From Paraburkholderia tropica (GTDB taxonomy: Bacteria; Pseudomonadota; Gammaproteobacteria; Burkholderiales; Burkholderiaceae), in contig NZ_CAJZAR010000062.1 in assembly GCF_914484835.1 (NCBI RefSeq), forward strand, positions 404,144 to 468,143: a DNA stretch of 64,000 nucleotides. Direction: 5' to 3'. Numbering within the stretch: the first letter of the stretch is position 1; each line of letters begins with the position of its first letter. Below the pieces are notes generated by a model. The model was not told the DNA's origin. It made no database searches and worked only from the letters and a program-made list of their open reading frames with translations. Positions 42,599 to 50,776 of the stretch are shown in pieces. A program made the translations under genes and the position numbers.

Positions 42599-43933
42599 AT
42601 GAAACGGAAGTTGCATCTCGGCGCGTTCCTGATGGAGACGGGCCACCACCTGGCCGCCTGGCGGCTGCCTGACGCTCAGGCCGACGCGGGACTCGATATT
42701 CGCGCGTGGATCGAATTGGCGCGCGTTGCCGAAGCCGCATGCTTCGACACCCTGTTCGTCGCCGACAGCGTCGCCGCCAATCTCGGCCCAGGCGCGGATC
42801 GCGTGGCGCGTGCGGACCGGCTCGATCCGCTCACGCTGTTGCCCGCGCTCGCGGTGGCGACGCAGCGTATCGGTCTGATCGGTACGGCGACCACGAGTTA
42901 CAACGAGCCGTATCACATTGCGCGCAAATTCGCGTCGCTCGATCACATCAGCGGCGGCCGCGCCGGATGGAATCTCGTGACGACCGATAACGCCGCCGAA
43001 GCGCGCAATTTCGGGCGCGCCGAGCACTATGCGCACGCAGACCGATATGCCCGCGCGCAGGAGTTCCACGAAGTCGTGGCCGCGCTCTGGGATAGTTGGG
43101 ATGACGAAAGTTTTGTGCGCGACAAGGCGAGCGGGCTTTACTACGACGCGCGGAGCGTGCGTGCGCCGCTGCATCGCGGTGAGCATTTCTCGGTCGATGG
43201 TCCGCTGAACGTCGCGCGCGCGCCGCAAGGGCGGCCCGTGGTGGTGCAGGCAGGATCGTCGCCGCGTGGTCGCGAACTGGCCGCTCGCACGGCGGAGGTC
43301 GTGTTTACCGCGCAGCCGGATATCGCTTCGGCACAGGCGTTTTATCGTGACCTCAAGGCGCGTGTCGTGGCGGCAGGTCGCGAGCCGGATGCGCTCAAGA
43401 TCATGCCGGGCGTTTCCGTGATCGTCGCGCCGACGCTCGAAGAAGCCCTGGCGCGCGAAGCCGAGCTTCAGTCGCTCGTGCATCCCGAAGCGGGCATTGC
43501 GCTGCTCGAACGCATGCTGGGCAACGTCGATTTGAGTGGCGTCGATCTCGACGCGCCGCTTCCCGCGCTCGCGCCCACCGAAAGCGGCCAGCGCAGCCGC
43601 CAGGATTTGCTGACCTCGCTCGCGGGCGCACAAGGTCTCACGGTGCGCGAGTTGTATTTGCGGATCGCGGCGGGCCGTGGGCACTTCACGCTGACCGGCA
43701 CGCCGCAAACCGTCGCCGACGCCTTGCAGCACTGGTTCGAGAACGGTGCCGCCGACGGCTTCAACGTGATGGCCGCCGATCTGCCGGGTGGGCTCGCGCG
43801 CTTCTGCTCGCTCGTGGTGCCGGAGTTGCAGCGTCGCGGACTGTTTCGCACGTCGTATCGCGGCACGACGCTGCGCGATCACCTGGGCCTTGCGCGTCCT
43901 GTTCGTGCGCCGAACGTCACGCCCACGCATTGA
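42599..43933 (+). CDS. FMN-dependent monooxygenase, NtaA/SnaA/DszA family
   Basis: The protein is 444 residues from the ATG at 42599, with GAGGAG six bases upstream; a GTG at 42587 is also in frame. It has the bacterial luciferase-like barrel of the two-component flavin monooxygenases: HLGAFLMETGHHLAAWR at the start, the DHISGGRAGWNLVTT motif and PVVVQAGSSPRGRELAA. Relatives oxidise nitrilotriacetate, EDTA, dibenzothiophene sulfone and other organosulfur compounds using FMNH2. No flavin reductase is adjacent. It is divergent from LacI and upstream of a TonB receptor and a sulfonate-type binding protein, suggesting use of an organosulfur or chelating compound. Confidence 0.9.
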   Translation: MKRKLHLGAFLMETGHHLAAWRLPDAQADAGLDIRAWIELARVAEAACFDTLFVADSVAANLGPGADRVARADRLDPLTLLPALAVATQRIGLIGTATTSYNEPYHIARKFASLDHISGGRAGWNLVTTDNAAEARNFGRAEHYAHADRYARAQEFHEVVAALWDSWDDESFVRDKASGLYYDARSVRAPLHRGEHFSVDGPLNVARAPQGRPVVVQAGSSPRGRELAARTAEVVFTAQPDIASAQAFYRDLKARVVAAGREPDALKIMPGVSVIVAPTLEEALAREAELQSLVHPEAGIALLERMLGNVDLSGVDLDAPLPALAPTESGQRSRQDLLTSLAGAQGLTVRELYLRIAAGRGHFTLTGTPQTVADALQHWFENGAADGFNVMAADLPGGLARFCSLVVPELQRRGLFRTSYRGTTLRDHLGLARPVRAPNVTPTH

Positions 43934-44002
43934 CTCATGAATTGACGCATGACGGCGCGCCGTGCGCCACACAACAACAATCTCTCACACACTCGCTACG
44001 CC

Positions 44003-46435
44003 ATGAACGCAACTTCCACGCCGCGCCGGGCCGCCGGGCGCGCCACTTCGCTTCGCCATTCGACTTCGCATCAGAGCAGGACGCGCGCGGCGCGCTCGAC
44101 GCTGCGCGCTTCGCAGAGCTGGTTTGTCGGCGCATTCTGCGCGGCGAGCGTCGTGGCTCATGCGGCTCAACCTGCGGCTGCCGTTTCGCCCGCGTCGGGC
44201 GTCGCGGCCACGGCGTCATCGACGCCATCGACGCAAGCCGATACGGCGCAGGCTTCATCGTCGCGCGCCACGGCGTTGCCGACGGTGACCGTCACGGCCA
44301 CGCGCCGCAACGAGTCGGCGCAGAAGGTGCCGATCGCGCTCACGGTCGTCAGCGGTGCGGAAATGGAGCGCGCGGGCAACAACACGGTTCAGTCGCTCGT
44401 GACGGCGGTGCCCGAACTCACGTTCAAGCCGTCGCTGTCGAGCAAGGACACCACGCTCACCATTCGCGGCGTGGGCACGAATTCCACTTCGCCGGGCGTG
44501 GAGCCTTCGGTGTCCACGGTGATCGACGGCGTGGTGTACGCGCGCCCCGGTCAGGCGACGTTCGATCTGCTCGATGTCGATCACGTGGAAGTGTTGCGCG
44601 GCCCGCAAGGCACGCTGTTTGGCAAGAACGCGACGGCGGGCGTCATCAACATCGTTACGCAGGACCCGACAAAACAGCCGCGCGGTTATATCGACACGCA
44701 GTTCTATCAGGGCGGCGAGCAGCGCATTCGTGCGGGCGTGGAAGGCACGCTGCTGCCCGGCGTGCTGACCGGTTCGTTCACGGCGCTTTATGGCCGCTAC
44801 GACGGCAACGTGAAGAACGTTTATAACGGCGAGGAAATCAACGGCTACAACCATAAAGGCTTCCGCTCGAAATTCGTTTTCACGCCGACGAACGATATCA
44901 AGGCCACCGTCATTGCCGATTATATGTACGCGCACGATTCCTATGCGGCGGGCGTAATTGGCAAGGCCACGAATTCGATCTATACGGCGGCGCTGTCGCC
45001 GGTGGTGCCGAGCCTGCAAAACCGCGAGGTCAATTATCCGTATGGGCCTTCGGTGGAGGACACGAATTGGGGCGTGTCGGCGCAGGTGGACTGGAAGCTG
45101 GGCGGCGGTTATACGCTGTCGTCGATTTCGGCGTATCGGCAATGGCTCAACCAGCAGCGCACCGACGAAGCGTGGGTGCCGCAAGTCTATGAGCAGATTC
45201 CCAGTTCGAACGATCGCGGCGATCTGGGCTTCACGCAACTCTCGCAGGAATTGCGCCTGACCTCGCCGAAGGGCGGTTTCTTCGATTACGTCGCGGGCCT
45301 TTACGCACTGCATACCCAGGACAACGAGCACTACAACCGTGCCGTGGTGACCTGCACGAACTCCAGCTTGCCGAGCATCGTGAGCGGCTTGACGCCGTGC
45401 GCGGCGGGCTCGTCGACGCTCACGCCCACGACCGGCGACGCCGTGTTCGACACGCTCACGAACAGCTTCGCGGTCTATGGCGAAGGCACGTTTCACCTGA
45501 GCGACCGGCTGCGCGCGATCACGGGGCTGCGCGTTACGCACGACGAAGTGGGCTACGACTTCGCCCGCACTTCGACCTCGACGGCGGCGGTCTCGGGCAT
45601 CAATCCGTCGTTCTCGTCGTCGGGCTGGACCAGTGCGAATGGCGTGTCGGGGCGCGCCGGGCTGGAGTTCGACCTGACCCGCGACGTGATGCTGTACGCC
45701 ATGTACTCGCACGGCTACAAAGGCCCGGCGTTCAACGTGTTCTTCAACATGCAGCAGCGCGATACGCCCGCGCTCAAGCCCGAACAGTCGAACTCGTTCG
45801 AGATCGGCGCGAAGATGCAGACGCCCGATCATCGCTGGACCGCGAATATCGCGCTCTACGATACGCATTATCAAAACTACCAGGCCAATTACTACGACAC
45901 GGTGGCGGGGCAGGTCGTCACGCGGCTCATCAATGCAGGCACCGTCTCCACGCGCGGCGTCGAACTGGATCTCGGCGCGCATCCGCTGCGTGGCCTGAGC
46001 CTGACCGGCGGCCTTGCATTCACCGATGCGCATATCGATGAATTCAACTGCCCCGTGGGCGCGCAGGCGAGCTGCAACGTGAATGGCAAGACGCTGCCGT
46101 TTTCGCCGACGTTCAAGGGCAATCTGTCCGCTGATTATCGCCGTCCGTTGTCGTTCGGGCCGGAGCTGGAGCTGTACGCAAATTACTTCTGGCAGAGCCG
46201 CGTGCAATACGACCTGGCGCAATCGCCGAATACGATTCAGGGCGCGTACGGCATTCTCAATGCGAGCGTCGGGCTGAACTTCGACAACGGCTGGCGCGTG
46301 GCGCTGATCGGCAAGAACCTGCTCGACAAATCGTATGTGAGCGTGATGGCGACGGGTTCCGGCTACGTGACGATCGGCGTGCCGCGCGACGCGGATCGTT
46401 ATTTCGGCATTCAGGTTCGCAAGGACTTTTTCTGA
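44003..46435 (+). CDS. TonB-dependent outer-membrane receptor
   Basis: The protein is about 810 residues from the ATG at 44003; an ATG at 43949 is also possible and neither has a clear ribosome site. A long, basic signal peptide ends near AAQPAAA. A TonB box (PTVTVTATR) and a plug domain follow (IPGV-type segment TTLTIRGVGTNSTSPG, VEVLRGPQGTLFGKNATAG). A 22-strand barrel then ends RYFGIQVRKDFF. Such receptors import iron chelates, vitamins, sugars or sulfur compounds using TonB energy. It sits between a flavin monooxygenase and a sulfonate-type binding protein with its own tonB-exbBD set, so the ligand is probably an organic compound rather than only iron. Confidence 0.92.
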   Translation: MNATSTPRRAAGRATSLRHSTSHQSRTRAARSTLRASQSWFVGAFCAASVVAHAAQPAAAVSPASGVAATASSTPSTQADTAQASSSRATALPTVTVTATRRNESAQKVPIALTVVSGAEMERAGNNTVQSLVTAVPELTFKPSLSSKDTTLTIRGVGTNSTSPGVEPSVSTVIDGVVYARPGQATFDLLDVDHVEVLRGPQGTLFGKNATAGVINIVTQDPTKQPRGYIDTQFYQGGEQRIRAGVEGTLLPGVLTGSFTALYGRYDGNVKNVYNGEEINGYNHKGFRSKFVFTPTNDIKATVIADYMYAHDSYAAGVIGKATNSIYTAALSPVVPSLQNREVNYPYGPSVEDTNWGVSAQVDWKLGGGYTLSSISAYRQWLNQQRTDEAWVPQVYEQIPSSNDRGDLGFTQLSQELRLTSPKGGFFDYVAGLYALHTQDNEHYNRAVVTCTNSSLPSIVSGLTPCAAGSSTLTPTTGDAVFDTLTNSFAVYGEGTFHLSDRLRAITGLRVTHDEVGYDFARTSTSTAAVSGINPSFSSSGWTSANGVSGRAGLEFDLTRDVMLYAMYSHGYKGPAFNVFFNMQQRDTPALKPEQSNSFEIGAKMQTPDHRWTANIALYDTHYQNYQANYYDTVAGQVVTRLINAGTVSTRGVELDLGAHPLRGLSLTGGLAFTDAHIDEFNCPVGAQASCNVNGKTLPFSPTFKGNLSADYRRPLSFGPELELYANYFWQSRVQYDLAQSPNTIQGAYGILNASVGLNFDNGWRVALIGKNLLDKSYVSVMATGSGYVTIGVPRDADRYFGIQVRKDFF

Positions 46436-46458
46436 TTTCGTGCTGGGAGGTTTCACTC

Positions 46459-47469
46459 ATGCAGATGCTCGCGAAAACGCCGTTGCGTGCTTTTTTCAAG
46501 GGTCTTTCGCGCTGGCGGCGTGCCGCAGGACTGGCTGTAGCCCTCGCGGTATCGACTGGCGTGCACGCCGGGCCGGTGGTGGATATCGGTTATCAGAAAG
46601 GCACGCCGCTTACCTTGCTCAAGGCGCGCGGCACGCTCGAACGCGCGCTCGCGCAGAAGGGTTACGCGGTGCGTTGGACCGAATTCGCGGCCGGTCCGCC
46701 GCTGCTCGAAGCGATGAACGCGGGCGCGATCGATATCGGCTACACGGGTTCGCCGCCGCCGATCTTCGCGCAGGCGGCGGGTAGCCGGCTCGTCTATCTC
46801 GCCGCCGAACCGGCCGGGCCGCAGAACGAAGCGCTGATCGTGCGCGCGGGTTCGCCGCTCAAGCGCGTCGCCGATCTCAAGGGCCGCACGGTGGCGCTCG
46901 CGCGCGGTTCCAGTTCGCACTATTTGCTTGTAGCGGCGCTGGCGCAAGCGGGCTTGCGCTACGAGGACGTCAAGGTTGTGTTCCTCTCGCCCGCCGACGC
47001 GCGTGCGGCCTTCGACAGCGGTCACGTCGACGCATGGGCGATCTGGGATCCATATCTGGCCGTGGTGCAGCAAGCGGAGCCGACGCGCACGCTCGCCGAT
47101 TATGGTTCGGGCATCGCTCAGCCTTACAGCTTCTTTCTCGGTGCGCCCGATTTCGTGAAGGCGCATCGCGATGTCGTGGCGACGGTGCTCCAGGCGGTGA
47201 AAGAGGGCGATGCGTGGGTGCTCGTGCATCGCGACGAGACCACGCAGTTGATCGCACGCGAGACCGGCGTGCCGCCGCCGGTCGTGGCGTATTTTCTCGC
47301 GCGTTCGCGCCTTGGCGTGCTGCCGCTCGACAACGCCATACTCGCGAGCCAGCAGCGCGTGGCCGATGTGTTCTTCGCGCAGAAGCTGATACCGCACGCC
47401 GTGAACGTGGCGCAAGCGGCCGTATCGGTCGCGTTGCCGGGAGCGGCGTTGGCGAACACGGGGCCGTGA
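46459..47469 (+). CDS. Aliphatic-sulfonate-type ABC binding protein (SsuA/TauA-like), no transporter nearby
   Basis: This 336-residue protein has a signal peptide to about residue 37 (STGVHAG) and the SsuA fold: VDIGYQKGTPLTLLKARGTLE, the substrate loop EFAAGPPLLEAMNAGAIDIGYTG cut by strands, and HVDAWAIWDPYLA. Relatives bind alkanesulfonates, taurine or aromatic sulfonates. No matching permease or ATPase gene follows. The start has GGGAGG upstream. With the monooxygenase and TonB receptor it supports an organosulfur uptake and desulfonation role. This is family-based inference, as no sulfur-specific regulator site was seen. Confidence 0.9.
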   Translation: MQMLAKTPLRAFFKGLSRWRRAAGLAVALAVSTGVHAGPVVDIGYQKGTPLTLLKARGTLERALAQKGYAVRWTEFAAGPPLLEAMNAGAIDIGYTGSPPPIFAQAAGSRLVYLAAEPAGPQNEALIVRAGSPLKRVADLKGRTVALARGSSSHYLLVAALAQAGLRYEDVKVVFLSPADARAAFDSGHVDAWAIWDPYLAVVQQAEPTRTLADYGSGIAQPYSFFLGAPDFVKAHRDVVATVLQAVKEGDAWVLVHRDETTQLIARETGVPPPVVAYFLARSRLGVLPLDNAILASQQRVADVFFAQKLIPHAVNVAQAAVSVALPGAALANTGP

Positions 47470-47507
47470 CGGGCGTGCAGGCAAATCGCCGCGACGGCGC
47501 CGTGTTC

Positions 47508-47573
47508 CGGCGTTATTGCGGCGTTATTGCGGCGTTATCGCGGAGTTATTGCGGAGTTATTGCGGAGTTATTG
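47508..47573. repeat. Six tandem 11-bp repeats upstream of tonB
   Basis: Six head-to-tail copies of CGGMGTTATTG (M is C or A; one unit ends TCG) fill 66 bases. The first three have C and the last three A at position 4. A partial seventh copy follows. The 263-base gap between the binding-protein and tonB genes contains nothing else recognisable except an AT-rich stretch before tonB. Eleven bases is close to one helical turn, so all copies face the same side of the DNA. Confidence 0.85.
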
Positions 47574-47732
47574 CGGCGAGTTCATCGCTACAGATTTATC
47601 AGCATCGAAACGTAAAGTTAGACCATAACGTTATTCGAATTGATTGGTTAAACGCCTCGCAATGAACGGATAACCTTCTGGGGATCGCGCGTTAGCGGAA
47701 TACATGATTCAGGAATGTGAACGGAGTGGTTT

Positions 47733-48434
47733 ATGTCGGAGGGAACAGTCGCAGCGCAACGCTGGTCGGGTCGGCCGAAGCAATATGGCGCCAGGCAGCA
47801 AAGTCCGGCGCGACGCTATGGCGGCATCGCGATCGTCCTGCTGCTGCATGTCGTGCTGATCTGGGCGCTGCTCAACGGTCTCGCGACGAAGGTCGTGCAG
47901 ATCGTCCAGAAGCCGGTGGAGACGCGCATCATCATGCCGGTCAAACCGCCGACGCCCGCGCCGGCGCCGCCCGCTCAACAGGTCGTCAAGCAGCCGCCGC
48001 CGAAGATCAAGCACCCGCCGCCGTTCGTGCCGCCGCCCGAAGTGCCGGTGGCCGCACCGCCCGCGCCGACCATCGTGCATCAGGCCGCGCCTGCGCCCAC
48101 ACCGGTGATTCCCACGCCCACGCCGCCCGCGCCCGTCGAAGCGCCTGCGCCGCCGAAGCCCGTGAGTCACGAAGCGGGCGTGGTGTGTCCGAACTCGGAC
48201 AAGGTGCGCGCGAGCATGACGTATCCCGAGGAAGCGCAGGAGAACAACATCACGGGTGACGTGCTGATTTCCTTCGTGGTCGATCCGCAAGGTCATGTGA
48301 CCGACGAGAAAGTCGAGAAGTCGGCGGACCTGCTGCTCGATCGCGCGGCATTCAACGCGGTCAAGCGTTTCAACTGTATTTCGCAAGGTCAGGCGGTGCG
48401 CGTGCAGGTGCCGTTCTCGTTCAATCTGAACTGA
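47733..48434 (+). CDS. tonB: TonB energy-transducing protein
   Basis: This 233-residue protein has one membrane anchor (about 29-51, IAIVLLLHVVLIWALLNGLA). A long proline-rich periplasmic spacer runs from 58 to 150. The C-terminal TonB domain contains SMTYPEEAQENNITGDVLIS and DRAAFNAVKRFNC. It links the ExbB-ExbD proton motor to outer-membrane receptors. It is the first gene of a four-gene tonB-exbB-exbD-exbD operon placed after a TonB receptor and a binding protein, suggesting a dedicated system. The start is an ATG with GGAGTGG upstream. Confidence 0.93.
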   Translation: MSEGTVAAQRWSGRPKQYGARQQSPARRYGGIAIVLLLHVVLIWALLNGLATKVVQIVQKPVETRIIMPVKPPTPAPAPPAQQVVKQPPPKIKHPPPFVPPPEVPVAAPPAPTIVHQAAPAPTPVIPTPTPPAPVEAPAPPKPVSHEAGVVCPNSDKVRASMTYPEEAQENNITGDVLISFVVDPQGHVTDEKVEKSADLLLDRAAFNAVKRFNCISQGQAVRVQVPFSFNLN

Positions 48435-48513
48435 AATTTTTAGCGTGCTTGCGAGGACTGTTCGGTGCAATGCGCCGCGCGAGCACGCCGTCGTCATTAA
48501 TGTTGGAGTCCTG

Positions 48514-49302
48514 ATGAAAGTGCATTCGAAATCGACCGCGATGACGGTCCTGTCCATCGCCGCCCTGGCTGCGGCGATTCCCGTCACTGCATGGGCGCAG
48601 GCCGCGGGCGTCGAGACCGCGAATCCCTACGGCCTCGACGCGCTGTGGAAGAACGGCGACTTCGTCGCGCGTTTCGTGCTGCTCGTGCTCGTCGCCATGT
48701 CGATGGGTAGCTGGTACATCATGGTCACGAAGTTCGTGGAGCAGGCGCGCGCCAATCGCCGCGCGAAGTCGGCGGACCAGCAGCTTTGGGAAGCGGCCTC
48801 GCTCTCGGCGGGCGCAGCGCAACTCGACGAGCGCTCGCCGTTTCGCTTCATCGCCGAAACGGGCATCGAGGCGGCCGAGCATCACGACGAGGTCCTGCTC
48901 GAAGAAGTCGATCGCAATACGTGGATCCAGGTGAGCATCGACCGCTCGATCACGAACGTCGGCAACCGCTTGCAGGACGGTCTCGCGTTTCTCGCGACCG
49001 TCGGTTCGACCGCGCCGTTCGTCGGCCTGTTCGGTACCGTGTGGGGCATTTATCACGCGCTCACGGCGATCGGCATCGCGGGTCAGGCGTCGATCGACAA
49101 GGTCGCGGGACCGGTGGGCGAGGCGCTCATCATGACCGCGATCGGTCTCGCGGTCGCCGTGCCGGCCGTGCTCGGCTACAACTTCCTCGTGCGTCGCAAC
49201 AAGTCGCTGATGGAGCGCGTGCGTGCCTTCGGTGCGCAACTGCACACGGTGTTGCTGTCGGGGCGCAAGCGCAAAGTGCGCGCCGTCGCCAACGCGGGTT
49301 GA
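48514..49302 (+). CDS. exbB: MotA/TolQ/ExbB proton channel family protein
   Basis: The protein is 262 residues from the ATG at 48514, with TTGGAGTCC upstream; a TTG at 48445 is in frame but unsupported. An N-terminal hydrophobic segment resembling a signal or an extra helix (to ~residue 29) is typical of the long ExbB form. Three further membrane segments follow, with the channel motif LATVGSTAPFVGLFGTVWGI. With ExbD it uses the proton gradient to energise TonB. It is followed directly by two exbD genes. Confidence 0.93.
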   Translation: MKVHSKSTAMTVLSIAALAAAIPVTAWAQAAGVETANPYGLDALWKNGDFVARFVLLVLVAMSMGSWYIMVTKFVEQARANRRAKSADQQLWEAASLSAGAAQLDERSPFRFIAETGIEAAEHHDEVLLEEVDRNTWIQVSIDRSITNVGNRLQDGLAFLATVGSTAPFVGLFGTVWGIYHALTAIGIAGQASIDKVAGPVGEALIMTAIGLAVAVPAVLGYNFLVRRNKSLMERVRAFGAQLHTVLLSGRKRKVRAVANAG

Positions 49303-49321
49303 GCGCGCGAAGAGAATCATC

Positions 49322-49747
49322 ATGGCCATGAACGTAGCCCAGGACGGTGGCGAGGACGAGGTGATCGCCACCATCAACACGACGCCGCTCGTCGACGTCA
49401 TGCTCGTCCTGTTGATCATCTTTCTCATCACGATTCCGGTGGTCACGCATACGGTGCCCGTGCAATTGCCGAAGGAAACCGTGAGTCCGTTGCAGACCAA
49501 ACCCGACGCCATCGAAATCGCCGTCGACAAGGACGGCAACCTGTTCTGGAATGAACGGCGCGTCGACTCGCCCACGCTGCTCGCGCAACTGAAGACGATT
49601 TCGCAGCGCAATCCGCAACCCGAAGTGCACGTGCGCGGCGATCAGACCACGCGTTACGAATTCATTGGCCGCGTGGTGACCGACTGCGAACGCGCGGGCA
49701 TCACGAAGGTGTCGTTCATCACGCAGCCGCCCGCGCGCGGCGGTTGA
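49322..49747 (+). CDS. exbD: ExbD/TolR biopolymer transport protein, copy 1
   Basis: The protein is 141 residues from the ATG at 49322, after a weak GAGAAT site. It has a single membrane helix with the essential aspartate in INTTPLVDVMLVLLIIF, and a periplasmic domain. It starts 19 bases after exbB. Together with copy 2 it could give a mixed ExbB-ExbD complex, as in other beta-proteobacteria with two exbD genes in tandem. Confidence 0.93.
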   Translation: MAMNVAQDGGEDEVIATINTTPLVDVMLVLLIIFLITIPVVTHTVPVQLPKETVSPLQTKPDAIEIAVDKDGNLFWNERRVDSPTLLAQLKTISQRNPQPEVHVRGDQTTRYEFIGRVVTDCERAGITKVSFITQPPARGG

Positions 49748-49763
49748 ACGAAAGGAGAGAGTC

Positions 49764-50192
49764 ATGGCCATGCAGATGAACCCGACGCCCGGCGACGAAC
49801 CGGACGTGATGGTGGACATCAATACGACGCCGCTGATCGACGTGATGCTCGTGCTGTTGATCATGCTGATCATCACGATTCCGATCCAGATGCACGCGGT
49901 GAAAATGGATCTGCCCGTGGGTAATCCGCCGCCGCCCGCCGCGCCGCCGCCGGTCGTGCAGGTGGATATCGATGCGAGCGGCGCGCTCGCATGGAACGGC
50001 GCGCATCTTCAGGATCACGCCGATCTCGAGCGGCATATGGCCGACGTCGCGGCGCAGTCCGACCAGTCGGAAATCCATCTTTTGCCGGACAAGGCAGCGC
50101 CGTATCGCGCGGTGGCCGAAGTGCTCGCAGCCGCGCAGCGCGAGGGCGCGACGAAGATCGGTCTCGTGGGGAACGAGCAATACATGCAGTGA
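49764..50192 (+). CDS. exbD: ExbD/TolR biopolymer transport protein, copy 2
   Basis: This 142-residue protein has the same plan as copy 1: a short cytoplasmic start, the membrane helix with INTTPLIDVMLVLLIML, and a periplasmic domain with a proline-rich linker (NPPPPAAPPP) that copy 1 lacks. AAAGGAGAG lies before the ATG. The two copies are clearly diverged, so they are not a recent duplication. It is the last gene of the operon and is followed by an intrinsic terminator. Confidence 0.92.
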   Translation: MAMQMNPTPGDEPDVMVDINTTPLIDVMLVLLIMLIITIPIQMHAVKMDLPVGNPPPPAAPPPVVQVDIDASGALAWNGAHLQDHADLERHMADVAAQSDQSEIHLLPDKAAPYRAVAEVLAAAQREGATKIGLVGNEQYMQ

Positions 50193-50272
50193 GCGTGCAG
50201 TAACTGCACAGTAACTGCGCAGAAAAACTGGGGATGGCCTTCGTTCGATGAGAGCGAGAGGACTTCGTTATG

Positions 50273-50300
50273 GCGAACGGCGTGCCGTTCGCTTTTTTTT
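50273..50300 (+). terminator. Intrinsic terminator after tonB-exbBDD operon
   Basis: GCGAACGGC and its exact complement GCCGTTCGC, separated by two bases, are followed by eight Ts. It lies 80 bases past the second exbD stop. Confidence 0.88.
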
Positions 50301-50373
50301 GCGCGTCGAATTCAATACGCGACCGGCCATATCGATTGCAGGCATCGCGCGATATCGAATTGCCAATCCGTTA

Positions 50374-50440
50374 TTGGAGCGCGGCGAGCGTGTTTTCTAT
50401 ACTCGGTTATCCATCAGCACTCGCCTTTAACGAGTGCCAG
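50374..50440 (+). promoter_or_regulatory. groES promoter with CIRCE (HrcA) operator
   Basis: TTGGAG (50374-50379) and TATACT (50398-50403) with 18-base spacing form a sigma-70-type promoter. TCAGCACTC (50414-50422), nine bases and GAGTGCCAG (50432-50440) match CIRCE, TTAGCACTC-N9-GAGTGCTAA, with one change in each arm. HrcA should therefore repress this groESL and release it on heat or folding stress. Confidence 0.85.
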
Positions 50441-50472
50441 CCCATCGCCGATATCGTAAAAGGAAATTGCCC

Positions 50473-50763
50473 ATGAGCCTGCGCCCATTGCACGATCGCG
50501 TGATCGTCAAGCGTCTCGATCAGGAAACCAAAACCGCTTCGGGCATCGTGATTCCCGATAGCGCCGCCGAAAAGCCGGACCAGGGCGAAGTGCTCGCCGT
50601 CGGTCCCGGCCGGCGCGACAACGATGGGCGCCGCATCGCGCCCGATCTCAACGTGGGCGACCGCGTGCTGTTCGGCAAGTACGCCGGGCAGACCGTGAAG
50701 GTCGACGGTAACGAACTGCTCGTGCTGCGCGAAGAAGATATCGTCGCAGTCGTTCAATCCTGA
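50473..50763 (+). CDS. groES: Co-chaperonin GroES (additional copy)
   Basis: The protein is 96 residues from the ATG at 50473 (MSLRPLHDRVIVKRLDQETK), with AAAAGGAA upstream. It has the GroES fold, with the mobile loop KTASGIVIPDSAAEKPDQG and the conserved GDRVLFGKYAG. It caps the GroEL ring during folding. It is co-transcribed with groEL 13 bases on and controlled by CIRCE. Burkholderia genomes usually keep a housekeeping copy elsewhere; this one, surrounded by accessory genes, is likely an extra copy. Confidence 0.95.
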   Translation: MSLRPLHDRVIVKRLDQETKTASGIVIPDSAAEKPDQGEVLAVGPGRRDNDGRRIAPDLNVGDRVLFGKYAGQTVKVDGNELLVLREEDIVAVVQS

Positions 50764-50776
50764 GGAAGCATCGATC

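Noticed and set aside
47508..47573. CRISPR array
   Set aside because: The units are 11 bp and directly adjacent with no spacers, and no cas gene is in the window.
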